A DNA stretch of 62,098 bases, taken from NCBI GenBank assembly GCA_902470905.1, contig CABRIC010000008.1, positions 1-62,098 on the forward strand, read 5' to 3'. The translations under genes were made by a program, and so were the position numbers. Positions 8,571 to 16,157 of this stretch are shown here, piece by piece; positions within the stretch are counted from its first letter, which is position 1, and each line of letters starts with the position of its first letter. The notes beneath the pieces are model-generated. The model worked only from the letters and a program-made list of their open reading frames with translations, made no database searches and was not told where the DNA came from. Origin of the DNA: an uncultured Collinsella sp. (lineage in GTDB: Bacteria; Actinomycetota; Coriobacteriia; Coriobacteriales; Coriobacteriaceae).

Positions 8571-9146
8571 CTACTTTTTGGCGGCTTTGCGCTCGTCGCG
8601 GATGCGAGCGCGGTCCATGGCCGCCTCGACAGCAGAGAAGCGGCAACCACAGTAGTTCTGCCGATACATGCCCAGCTCGCGCGAACGGCGTGTCGCTTCG
8701 GGGTAATACGGGCGAAAATCGCGAATGACCGGAGTGAGGCCGCGGGCGGCAGCCAGACGCTCCAACACGTCATTACAGGTATCGAACAGCTGATACGGCG
8801 AGACGGCGAGCGTCGTGCCCACATATTCGAACCCGCGCTCCTGGGCCACACGGCATGCCTCGGCCAGACGCAGGGCATAGCACGCACGACAGCGGCGGGG
8901 TCGATCGGCGCCCAGCGGGGCCACACCGGCCTCCCAGCGCTCGCGGTCCTCGCCTGCTTCAATGAGCTCGATGTCGCCATCAGCACACCACCGGCGCAGC
9001 TCGTCCAAGCGGCGCTGCCATTCATCGCGCGGCTGAATATTGGGGTTGGTCCAGCAAATCGTGGGCTCAAACCCCTCCTCGCGCAGCAGGCGGACCGGCT
9101 CCAGCGAGCACGGCGCACAGCAAGCGTGCAGCAGCAACGGCTTCAT
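8571..9146 (-). CDS. queH: Epoxyqueuosine reductase QueH
   Basis: The 191-residue DUF208/QueH protein catalyses the last step of queuosine formation (epoxyqueuosine to queuosine), replacing the B12-dependent QueG found in other bacteria. The diagnostic cysteines are present: HACCAPC (C9, C10, C13), CRACY (C86, C89) and QNYCGC (C166, C168), which bind the 4Fe-4S cluster and a second iron in characterised QueH. ATG 9146 has GGAGGAG 6 nt upstream; the ATG at 9152 is directly on the ribosome site. It is first in a probable queH-queA operon. Repeat C1 sits in its 5' region. Confidence 0.95.
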   Translation of the reverse strand: MKPLLLHACCAPCSLEPVRLLREEGFEPTICWTNPNIQPRDEWQRRLDELRRWCADGDIELIEAGEDRERWEAGVAPLGADRPRRCRACYALRLAEACRVAQERGFEYVGTTLAVSPYQLFDTCNDVLERLAAARGLTPVIRDFRPYYPEATRRSRELGMYRQNYCGCRFSAVEAAMDRARIRDERKAAKK

Positions 9147-9170
9147 CAACATCTCCTCCCCCACAATAAA

Positions 9171-9273
9171 TAGTCTTTTTGGGACGGGGCTATTTTGACT
9201 ACTTTTGACGTAAAGCAGTCAAAAATACCCATCTCCAAAAAGTAGTCAAAATAGCCCCGTCCCAAAAAGACTA
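9171..9273. repeat. Palindromic repeat family C, copy 1
   Basis: Perfect 33-nt inverted arms (9171-9203 and 9241-9273) carry the core TTTTTGGGACGGGGCTATTT and end in GACTACT. The 37-nt centre contains a further AGTCAAAA copy. The distal end runs into the last codon region of the DUF3267 gene and supplies its TAG stop. Copy 2 is at 12151-12258. Confidence 0.85.
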
Positions 9274-9840
9274 CTGACCAAAAAAGCGAACGCCAAAGGA
9301 CGTGTCCTCGCAGGCGACAATGCGGCGGTCGCGCAGGATGGTCCACACGTAATACCAATCGCCCACACAGCCCGACAAGTGCAGACCAGCCGCCAAGTAG
9401 CACAGCAGCGGATAGCCCGAAAACGCAAAGCCCAAGGCAAACGCCGCCGTCAAAACAACCGTCGGCGCCAGGCAAATGACCATGTACCGCCGGCGCGAAT
9501 ACACCACGCCCTCGGCGCAGGCGTAAATCATGCAGGTTTCGAGATTTGCCCCAAAGGTCACCCGGGCACCGGCGGGCGCAAACAGCTTAAAGAACACCGC
9601 GTGCACCAGCTCGTGCACGGCAAATGACGCCGCGCAAACAACAGCCACGCCGACTATCCAGCCCACGACCGCCGTCCAGCCGCCCGCATCGGCAGCATCC
9701 AAGTCTGCAGGCCCACCCAGCAGCATAAACACCGGCACCAGGCACACGGCAAATGCGCCGAGCACGGCCATCCCCCACACAAAGCAGGCGTGCAGAAAAT
9801 CCTCGTCCTCAAACGCATGTATGTTGGAAATCTCATTCAT
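9271..9840 (-). CDS. DUF3267-like membrane metalloprotease-type protein
   Basis: The 189-residue integral membrane protein has about four hydrophobic segments (residues ~17-40, ~55-75, ~118-140, ~145-160). Between the second and third is HELVHAVFFKLF, an HExxH-like zinc-protease motif characteristic of DUF3267 (M50-related) proteins. No substrate is known for the family. The TAG stop lies in the arm of repeat C1, so the present C-terminus may have been set by insertion or growth of that repeat. No clear ribosome site precedes ATG 9840; a TATCCT hexamer about 15 nt upstream could give a nearly leaderless mRNA. It is divergent from metG. Family call moderate, function open. Confidence 0.7.
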   Translation of the reverse strand: MNEISNIHAFEDEDFLHACFVWGMAVLGAFAVCLVPVFMLLGGPADLDAADAGGWTAVVGWIVGVAVVCAASFAVHELVHAVFFKLFAPAGARVTFGANLETCMIYACAEGVVYSRRRYMVICLAPTVVLTAAFALGFAFSGYPLLCYLAAGLHLSGCVGDWYYVWTILRDRRIVACEDTSFGVRFFGQ

Positions 9841-9880
9841 AGCATCTTAGGATAGCGCCCCTGCCACGTACCCGTCCGCA

Positions 9881-9891
9881 TGTGCGATAAT
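9881..9891 (+). promoter_or_regulatory. Extended -10 element upstream of metG
   Basis: TGTGCGATAAT matches an extended -10 (TGn-type with GATAAT) about 80 nt before the metG start. The same TGTGCGATAAT string occurs upstream of the DegV gene at 15837 on the minus strand, which supports it as a promoter motif of this genome. No convincing -35 is seen. Confidence 0.45.
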
Positions 9892-9972
9892 GTCGAACGA
9901 TATGCACGAATTGACCACCGCGTCGCCAGGCCTTGCGCCCGGCCGCGCCCTTACCATATGCGAAGGAGTCCC

Positions 9973-12123
9973 ATGGCATCCAAATACTCCATGAACGACC
10001 GTCCCAGCTGGCCTCGCCGCGCCATCGTTACCGCCGGCGAGCCCTACGGCAACAAGGGCCTTCACTTTGGCCACGTCGGCGGCGTCTTTGTCCCGGCCGA
10101 CTTCTTCGCCCGCTTCCTGCGCGACCGCCTGGGCCGCGAGAATGTCATCTTCACCTCGGGCACCGACTGCTACGGATCGCCCATCATGGAGAGCTACCGC
10201 AAGCTCAAGGAGAACGAGGGCTACGACAAGTCCATCGGCGAGTACGTCGAGTCCAACCACTCCCGCCAGGCCGCGACCCTCAACAACTACAACATCAGCT
10301 GCGACATCTACGGCGGCTCGGGCCTTGAGCCGGCGGCCAAGATCCATAATGAGGTGACCGCTGAGATTATCGAGCGTCTGCACGAGCAGGGCACTATCTC
10401 CAAGCGCTCTACCCTGCAGTTCTACGATGCCAAGGCCGGAACGTTCCTCAACGGTCGCCAGGTCATCGGCCGCTGCCCCATCCAGGGCTGCAAGTCCGAG
10501 AAGGCCTATGCCGACGAGTGCGACCTGGGTCACCAGTTTGAGCCCGAGGAGCTCATCGCGCCCAAGAGCCAGCTCACCGGCGAGGTGCCCGAGCTGCGCC
10601 CGGTCGACAACCTCTACTTCGACCTGCCGGCCTACCTCGACTTTATGAAGACCTATACCGCCAAGCTCGCCAAGAACCCGCAGGTTCGCTCCGTGGTCTC
10701 CAAGACCATGGAGGAGTGGCTGCTGCCGGCTCAGCTCTACATCCAGAACAAGTTCCGCGAGGCCTTCGACGCCGTCGAGGACCAGCTGCCCGAGCACACC
10801 GTGCTGGAGCCCGAGGGCAACAAGAGCAGTTTTACCGTCACCTTCCCCAGCTGGAAGGAGCGCGACGACGCCCACGCGGTGCTCGCCAACGGCGGCGTAC
10901 GTTTCCGCAGCGGCAAGGCGCTCGTGCCCTTCCGCATCACCGGCAACATCGACTGGGGCGTTCCGGTGCCCGAGGTCGACGGCGTGACCGACGTCACCTG
11001 CTGGTGCTGGCCAGAGAGCCTGTGGGCGCCCATCAGCTATACGCGTACCGTGCTCGCACGCGATGCCAAGGCCGCCGGCGTAACCGAGGGTGTCGCCGCC
11101 CAGGATGCCGCCCTCATGGGCGAGCCCGCCGCCGATTCCACGCAGGTCCCCGCGCCCACCTACCAGCACAGCTCGCTCGACTGGCGCGACTGGTGGTGCT
11201 CTGACGACGCTCAAATCTACCAGTTCATCGGACAGGACAACATCTACTTCTACTGCATCGCGCAGACCGCCATGTGGGAGGCCCTGGGTTGGGACCTTAC
11301 GCAGAGCACCGTCAGCGCCTGCTATCACCTGCTCTACATGGGCAAAAAGGCGAGCTCGTCCTCGCAGACGCCTCCCCCGCCGGCAGACGACCTGCTCAAC
11401 CACTACACCTGCGAGCAGATGCGCGCGCACTGGCTGTCGCTCGGCCTGTCCGAGAAGCCGGTGAGCTTTAGCCCCAAGGCATATGACACGCGCGTGACCG
11501 GCAAGGACAAGGACGGCAACGAGGTACGCGCCTGCGACGACAAGCGCGTCATCGATCCGGCCCTTAAGGAGAGCGCCCTTTTGACCGGCGTCTTCAACCG
11601 CCTGGCCCGCAGCTGCTTCTACGGCGTCGCCATCAAGGAGGGCGACGAGAGCCCCTATCGCAACGGTTGCATCCCCGCCGGTGCCGCTTCTGACACCGTG
11701 GTCGAAGCCGCCCAGCAGGCAGCCCTCGCCTTTGAGCAGGCCATGTACAAGTTCGAGACGCACCGAGCGCTCGCCGTGTGCGACGACTACCTGCGCGCCG
11801 CCAACAAGCGCTGGAGCGACGCCTCCAAGGCCGCCAACAAGCTCGAGGGCGAGCCAGCCAACGCCGCCATGACGCAGGCCCTCGTCGACGCCTTTACCGA
11901 GCTGCGCGTAGCGACCGTCCTGATGCACGGCATTGTGCCGACCGGCTGCGAGCTCATCTGCGAGTACTTCGACGTCGATCCGGTCGCCTTCTTTAGCTGG
12001 GACAACATCTTTGCCTCCACGGACGAGTTCGTGGAGAGCCTGGGCGAGAAGCCCGGCGAGCACCGCGTGAAGCCGCTGCCCCCGCGCTTCGACTTCTTCA
12101 GCAAGCACGAGAGCCAGTACTAG
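9973..12123 (+). CDS. metG: Methionyl-tRNA synthetase-type class I aminoacyl-tRNA ligase
   Basis: A 716-residue class I synthetase of the MetRS group. The HIGH motif reads HFGH (residues 31-34) after TAGEPYGNKGL. A knuckle with CPIQGC...ECDLGHQ sits in the connective domain, and DWGVPVPEVDG and FIGQDNIYFY are typical MetRS segments. The KMSKS loop is replaced by GKKASSSS followed by a proline run (residues ~457-470). The C-terminal part is an anticodon-binding helical domain; there is no EMAP-like tail. ATG 9973 has AAGGAG 4 nt upstream. It should charge tRNA-Met in the cytoplasm. Whether this is the sole MetRS or a second, divergent copy cannot be seen here. Confidence 0.85.
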   Translation: MASKYSMNDRPSWPRRAIVTAGEPYGNKGLHFGHVGGVFVPADFFARFLRDRLGRENVIFTSGTDCYGSPIMESYRKLKENEGYDKSIGEYVESNHSRQAATLNNYNISCDIYGGSGLEPAAKIHNEVTAEIIERLHEQGTISKRSTLQFYDAKAGTFLNGRQVIGRCPIQGCKSEKAYADECDLGHQFEPEELIAPKSQLTGEVPELRPVDNLYFDLPAYLDFMKTYTAKLAKNPQVRSVVSKTMEEWLLPAQLYIQNKFREAFDAVEDQLPEHTVLEPEGNKSSFTVTFPSWKERDDAHAVLANGGVRFRSGKALVPFRITGNIDWGVPVPEVDGVTDVTCWCWPESLWAPISYTRTVLARDAKAAGVTEGVAAQDAALMGEPAADSTQVPAPTYQHSSLDWRDWWCSDDAQIYQFIGQDNIYFYCIAQTAMWEALGWDLTQSTVSACYHLLYMGKKASSSSQTPPPPADDLLNHYTCEQMRAHWLSLGLSEKPVSFSPKAYDTRVTGKDKDGNEVRACDDKRVIDPALKESALLTGVFNRLARSCFYGVAIKEGDESPYRNGCIPAGAASDTVVEAAQQAALAFEQAMYKFETHRALAVCDDYLRAANKRWSDASKAANKLEGEPANAAMTQALVDAFTELRVATVLMHGIVPTGCELICEYFDVDPVAFFSWDNIFASTDEFVESLGEKPGEHRVKPLPPRFDFFSKHESQY

Positions 12124-12150
12124 AGCACGCTAGCAGCGGCGTGCCTGGAA

Positions 12151-12258
12151 AGTAGTCAATTTGGGACGGGGCCATTTTGACTACTTTGCCGTAGTCGCGC
12201 CAGCATTGATCGGTTTTGTCAAAAGCAGTCAAAATAGCCCCGTCCCAAATTGACTACT
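12151..12258. repeat. Palindromic repeat family C, copy 2
   Basis: Arms of 31 nt (12151-12181 and 12228-12258) start AGTAGTCAATTTGGGACGGG and are inverted with one difference. The centre contains GTAGTC again. It lies between metG and the methyltransferase gene, both on the plus strand. Confidence 0.85.
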
Positions 12259-12284
12259 TTTACTGGAATGGGAAGGAAAGACGG

Positions 12285-13388
12285 ATGTCCAAGCCGCGTC
12301 GTCGTAAGCAGAAAAAGCAGGTCAAGGCCGAGCTCAAGCTTAGGCAGTTTGCTGCTACCGAGCTTTCCGACCAGCTTGCCGCCCTTCCCTGCGCCGCCGA
12401 CCTGCCGCGCTTTATGGTCGACACGGTCGCCGGTGCTTATGCCCCCTCCGATGCCGAGCTCATGATCGAAGGCTTTGGCGCTGCGGCCACACGCCCGGTC
12501 ACGCTGCGCGCCAACACGCTCAAGGCGACTGCCGAAGACATCGCCGCCGCACTCGACGAGACCGGCATCGCGCACCAAACCGTTACCTGGTATCCGGACG
12601 CCTTCATCCTGCCCGAGGCCCAGGTTTCCGACCTGTGGGACCTCGACATCTACCGCGACGGCAAGATCTACTTGCAGAGCCTGTCGTCCATGATGCCACC
12701 GTTGGTCCTGGGCGCTCAAGCCGGCGAGGACATCCTGGACATGTGCGCGGCCCCCGGTGGCAAGACGACGCAGATCGCCGCCCTCACCCAGGGCCAGGCA
12801 CACCTCACGGCCTGCGAGATGAGCAATCCCCGCGCCGAGAAGCTCGAAGCCAACCTCCACCGCCAAGGCGCAAAAAACGTGCCCGTCATGCGCATCGACG
12901 CACGCGAGCTCGACGAGTTCTTCCGCTTTGACCGCATCCTGCTCGACGCTCCCTGCACCGGCACGGGCACCGTCATCAGCGGCAACGAGAAGAGCCTGCG
13001 CGGCCTCACCGGGCAGTTGCTCGGCAAGTGCGCCCGCTCGCAGCGCGCGCTTCTGGACCGCGCCATGGGAGCCCTCAAACCGGGCGGCACGCTCGTCTAT
13101 TCGACTTGTTCGATCTTGCCGCAGGAAAACGAGGACGCCCTGCAAGAGGCCCTCGACAAGCACATGGACTGCGAGCTTATCCCCCTCGATGGCACGCCGA
13201 GCGAAAGCGAAGCGCGTCGCGCCCAGGAAGCTGGCGAAGAGCCCCACGTCGAGAGCAACGCCCTCACCGAGGCCATCGCTGCCGGCCATGTCTCGGCCGT
13301 CGCCAACGGTATGCCCGGTACGCTGACCATTCCGCCTAGCCGCGACTTTGAGGGCTTCTACATCGCCCTGATCCGAAAACGCAGCTAG
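12285..13388 (+). CDS. NOL1/NOP2/Sun-family rRNA cytosine-5 methyltransferase
   Basis: The 367-residue SAM-dependent RNA m5C methyltransferase is of the RsmB/RsmF type. The SAM-binding loop is DMCAAPGGKTTQIAAL. The two active-site cysteines are in DAPCTGTG (motif IV) and YSTCS (motif VI), so catalysis should be intact. There is no N-terminal NusB-like domain, which argues against RsmB proper and fits an RsmF/YebU-like or stand-alone 16S rRNA enzyme. It starts at ATG 12285 with GGAAGGA about 8 nt upstream; the earlier in-frame ATG at 12216 is inside repeat C2 and is not used here. It follows metG in the same direction. Confidence 0.9.
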   Translation: MSKPRRRKQKKQVKAELKLRQFAATELSDQLAALPCAADLPRFMVDTVAGAYAPSDAELMIEGFGAAATRPVTLRANTLKATAEDIAAALDETGIAHQTVTWYPDAFILPEAQVSDLWDLDIYRDGKIYLQSLSSMMPPLVLGAQAGEDILDMCAAPGGKTTQIAALTQGQAHLTACEMSNPRAEKLEANLHRQGAKNVPVMRIDARELDEFFRFDRILLDAPCTGTGTVISGNEKSLRGLTGQLLGKCARSQRALLDRAMGALKPGGTLVYSTCSILPQENEDALQEALDKHMDCELIPLDGTPSESEARRAQEAGEEPHVESNALTEAIAAGHVSAVANGMPGTLTIPPSRDFEGFYIALIRKRS

Positions 13389-13412
13389 CGCACGGATTCA
13401 AAACTCAACAAA

Positions 13413-13583
13413 CTATCTCCGTGCGCGCTTGTCCTGCTGGTCACGGTGCTGCTTAAGTGCCTCGCGTTCCTTGCGCTCGGCCCTTTTGCCCTTAATGGCC
13501 GTGACCACCAAGTAGATGACTGCGGCGGCAACGATTGCGCCCACACACAGGCCAATCGAGCCCAACATTGCTGTGAATTCCAT
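13413..13583 (-). CDS. Small single-pass membrane protein, 56 aa, uncharacterised
   Basis: ATG 13583 to TAG 13413 encodes a short protein. A hydrophobic segment (about residues 4-29, including LGSIGLCVGAIVAAAVIYLV) is followed by a strongly charged tail (KGKRAERKEREALKQHRDQQ). The ribosome site AGAGAGGTG lies 7 nt upstream. Topology should be N-out with the basic tail in the cytoplasm. The tail is probably helical. It is convergent with the methyltransferase gene and divergent from the TIM-barrel gene. I do not recognise a family; it resembles the many small actinobacterial membrane proteins of unknown role. Confidence 0.6.
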   Translation of the reverse strand: MEFTAMLGSIGLCVGAIVAAAVIYLVVTAIKGKRAERKEREALKQHRDQQDKRARR

Positions 13584-13774
13584 ACCGCGTCACCTCTCTT
13601 TTAAACGGGACATTCAAGATAGCACCTCAATACCCGCCACCACAGCTCCTTCACGTTCGCCGGCCTTTCGGTCTAACGGATGGCGCGGCGGGGAAAAATC
13701 AACTCGTCAAACGATTTAGCAAGCACAACGCTGTCGGCACCCCGCCGGCCACCATCGCATAGAATCGAGCCCCC

Positions 13775-14866
13775 ATGGATACTCTCAACGATTTGAACGA
13801 GCGCGTCGACGCCTTTGTCGGCACCAGTTCCTTCGACGCGCCTGCCGCGACGAACGACCAAGACCCCATCGATGTTCCCGCCGAGGTTCACGAGGACATC
13901 GTCGCCTCGGTCGACTTCTCCGAGGTAGAGCTTGCAGACGAATTTACCGAGCCCCAGGTGGCCGTGACCCCCAACGGACTGCTCCCCATGGAGCCGCTGC
14001 CCATCGACGGGCGGCTGCGCAAGGCGGCCCTCCGCATGCCCGACGAGATCGAGGAGGCCAGCGGCTTTACGCTCTTCGGTCGTCGCATCAAGTCGCTTAT
14101 CTACACCACCGACGTGGCGGTCATCCGCAACTCCAACGCCGATGCCGTCTTTGCCGTTTACCCCTTCACGCCACAGCCTGCCATTACGCAGGCGCTGTTA
14201 ACTGTCGCCGAGTGCCCGGTCTTTGTAGGCGTGGGCGGCGGAACTACGACCGGGAAGCGCTCCGTACAGATGGCAGCCGTCTCCGAGATGCAGGGCGCGG
14301 CGGGCTGCGTGGTCAACTCCCCCGCCACTGCCGAGATGGTCGAACACATCACCAACATCGCCGACATCCCCGTCATCGCCACGGTCGTTCGCTGCGACGA
14401 CGATGCGCACGCCAAAGTGCGCGCCGGAGCCAAGATCCTCAACATTGCGGCCGGCAAGAACACGCCGCAGGTTCTGCGTGAGCTGCGCGAGCACTATCCC
14501 AACCTGCCGCTCATCGCACCGGGCGGCAAGACGCCCGAGAGCATCCGCGAGACCATCGCCGCCGGCGCCAACGCCATCATTTGGACGCCGCCTTCGGCCC
14601 AGCAGCTACAGACCGACATGATGCAGCGCTACCGCAAGATGAAAGAAGACGCCACGCCCGTCATCTCGCGCGACGATGTGCCCATTATCGACCAGGTCGC
14701 CGCCGCCGAGGTCAGCCAGGTCGAGAATATGAATCCCGACGTGCCGATTCCCGACGAGGTTATCGAACGCGTCGCTTCGATCCACGATCATATCGAGGAG
14801 CGTCGCGCCAACCGTGGACTCAAGCCCTCGCTGCACGGCTTCTTCTTCCGCGGAAAGAAACGCTAA
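13775..14866 (+). CDS. TIM-barrel phosphate-binding-type protein, unknown function
   Basis: 363 residues. The first ~85 are acidic and non-conserved in look. The rest has the strand/loop pattern of a (beta/alpha)8 barrel: VGVGGGTTTGKRSVQMAA is a glycine-rich phosphate-type loop, followed by IPVIATVVRCDDDAHAKV, AKILNIAAGKNTPQVL and LPLIAPGGKTPESIRETIA. This resembles aldolase/ribulose-phosphate-binding barrels of the KDPG-aldolase kind, but no catalytic lysine can be assigned with confidence. Related proteins are often labelled 'hydrolase' without evidence. No ribosome site is seen. A TAGAAT box (13760-13765) only 9 nt upstream suggests a leaderless or very short-leader mRNA. A terminator follows directly. 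Confidence 0.7.
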   Translation: MDTLNDLNERVDAFVGTSSFDAPAATNDQDPIDVPAEVHEDIVASVDFSEVELADEFTEPQVAVTPNGLLPMEPLPIDGRLRKAALRMPDEIEEASGFTLFGRRIKSLIYTTDVAVIRNSNADAVFAVYPFTPQPAITQALLTVAECPVFVGVGGGTTTGKRSVQMAAVSEMQGAAGCVVNSPATAEMVEHITNIADIPVIATVVRCDDDAHAKVRAGAKILNIAAGKNTPQVLRELREHYPNLPLIAPGGKTPESIRETIAAGANAIIWTPPSAQQLQTDMMQRYRKMKEDATPVISRDDVPIIDQVAAAEVSQVENMNPDVPIPDEVIERVASIHDHIEERRANRGLKPSLHGFFFRGKKR

Positions 14867-14878
14867 CCGCAAGAGCAA

Positions 14879-14912
14879 GGCCCGCCCCACAAACGTGAGG
14901 CGGGCCGTTTTC
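14879..14912 (+). terminator. Rho-independent terminator after the TIM-barrel gene
   Basis: GGCCCGCC pairs with GGCGGGCC (loop of 12 nt), followed by GTTTTCGTTT. It serves the plus-strand gene; the opposing DegV gene ends 35 nt further on. Confidence 0.9.
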
Positions 14913-14946
14913 GTTTGAGCAATCGTGCGCGACGTGATGGGTCAAG

Positions 14947-15837
14947 TTAATCCACGCGTTTGTCACCCATAAAGAAGAGCGCCACCGTACCAGGTCCGGT
15001 GTGCGAACCAATCAGAGCACCGATATTGTTGATCTCAATCTTGCCTTTGAGCTGCGGAACTTGTTCCTCAATCAGCGCCGCAACGGCCTCGGCATCCCCG
15101 CGGCACGCCGAGTGCGACATGATGCACTTGCCCGAATAATCCGCACCGTCCTGCACGTGTTTCATCATGGTCTTAGCCATCTCGGAAATCGCGCGCTTCT
15201 TGGTGCGAATCTTCTCACGTGGCGACAGCCCACCTTCGCAATCGACCGTCATAAGTGGGCAAATCTTAAGCGCCGTGCCGATGATCGCGCTCGCAGCCGA
15301 AATGCGACCGCCGCGCAGGTAGCTCGACAGATCGGTCGAGAAGAACCAGTGGTGAAGGTTGAGTTTATGCTCCTCAATCCAAGCGGCCGTCTCGTCGAGC
15401 GAAGCGCCGCTATCGCGCACGTCGGCGGCATATTCCAGCAATAGGCCAAAGCCCGAAGACGCCGCCAGCGAATCGATGACGCGCACCTTGCCGCCCTGGG
15501 GATAGCGATCCGCGAGCATCTGCGCCGCGACGCAGGCCGATCCATACGTGCCCGAAATACCCGACGACAACGTCAGGTGCAGCACGTCTTTACCCTCGGC
15601 AACAAACGGCTCCCAAAACTCCTCGTACTCACCCACGCTCACCTGAGACGTCTTGGGCATGGCGCCCGCGGCAATCTGGGCAAAAAACTTGTCCGGCGTA
15701 ATCGACTGATACAGATCGTCCGTATAGACAACATCGTCGATCTCGTAATGAAAACACACGACAGGGATATTGCGCGCCGCAAAGAACTCACGGGTTCGGT
15801 CGGCGGCGGATTCACAGGTCAGGACAAAATCACTCAT
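14947..15837 (-). CDS. DegV family fatty-acid-binding protein
   Basis: A complete 296-residue DegV protein. MSDFVLTCESAADRT opens the first domain, PKTSQVSVGEYEEFW and LTLSSGISGTYGSA hold the conserved lipid-head contacts, VIDSLAASSGFG follows, and IGSHTGPGTVALFFMGD closes the C-terminal domain. DegV/FakB proteins bind a fatty acid so that FakA can phosphorylate it; the partner kinase is not in this window. AAGGAG lies 6 nt before ATG 15837. A TGTGCGATAAT extended -10 lies about 35 nt upstream. It differs from the first DegV by keeping the canonical SSGISGTY contact motif. It is transcribed alone and diverges from fbp. Confidence 0.93.
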   Translation of the reverse strand: MSDFVLTCESAADRTREFFAARNIPVVCFHYEIDDVVYTDDLYQSITPDKFFAQIAAGAMPKTSQVSVGEYEEFWEPFVAEGKDVLHLTLSSGISGTYGSACVAAQMLADRYPQGGKVRVIDSLAASSGFGLLLEYAADVRDSGASLDETAAWIEEHKLNLHHWFFSTDLSSYLRGGRISAASAIIGTALKICPLMTVDCEGGLSPREKIRTKKRAISEMAKTMMKHVQDGADYSGKCIMSHSACRGDAEAVAALIEEQVPQLKGKIEINNIGALIGSHTGPGTVALFFMGDKRVD

Positions 15838-16157
15838 ATGAGGCTCCTTACTCATTGCTGCGCAAATTATCGCACAGTGAGCCTACATGCGGTACATATG
15901 TCCACTATTTACCAAATCGAACCAAATATAGTGAACATCTTTACCACCATCGTCTCCACCGGCCCCATGCATAAATATCTGAGAAAACACCCTCTGTCGT
16001 CTCCACCCAACCGACACATCTACCTTCACTAAATCGATTTACCAAACCGTTCAGCCGACAATTCAGCCGCTGGCGCAAAATCGAAACAAAAGCGGCGCAT
16101 ACTGATAAACGTTTGATGCTGTTTATCAGTTTTACCAGCCCCATCGGAAGGTGTTTC
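15838..16157 (+). promoter_or_regulatory. Divergent degV-fbp control region with a palindrome before fbp
   Basis: This 320-nt AT-richer region holds no gene. CTGATAAAC-N10-GTTTATCAG (16102-16129) is a perfect 9-bp inverted repeat ending 28 nt before the fbp start and followed by TTTTACC, so it is either an operator or a weak attenuator hairpin. The string TTTACCA recurs four times (about 15908, 15950, 16030 and 16131). Confidence 0.5.

Noticed and set aside
9847..12108. A 753-codon open frame on the minus strand opposite metG
   Set aside because: It is the antisense shadow of a clear MetRS gene in GC-rich DNA. The translation is Gly/Val/Leu/Ala-rich with no domain pattern.
12216..12284. N-terminal extension of the methyltransferase gene through repeat C2
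   Set aside because: The added residues come from the palindrome. The ATG at 12285 has a proper ribosome site.
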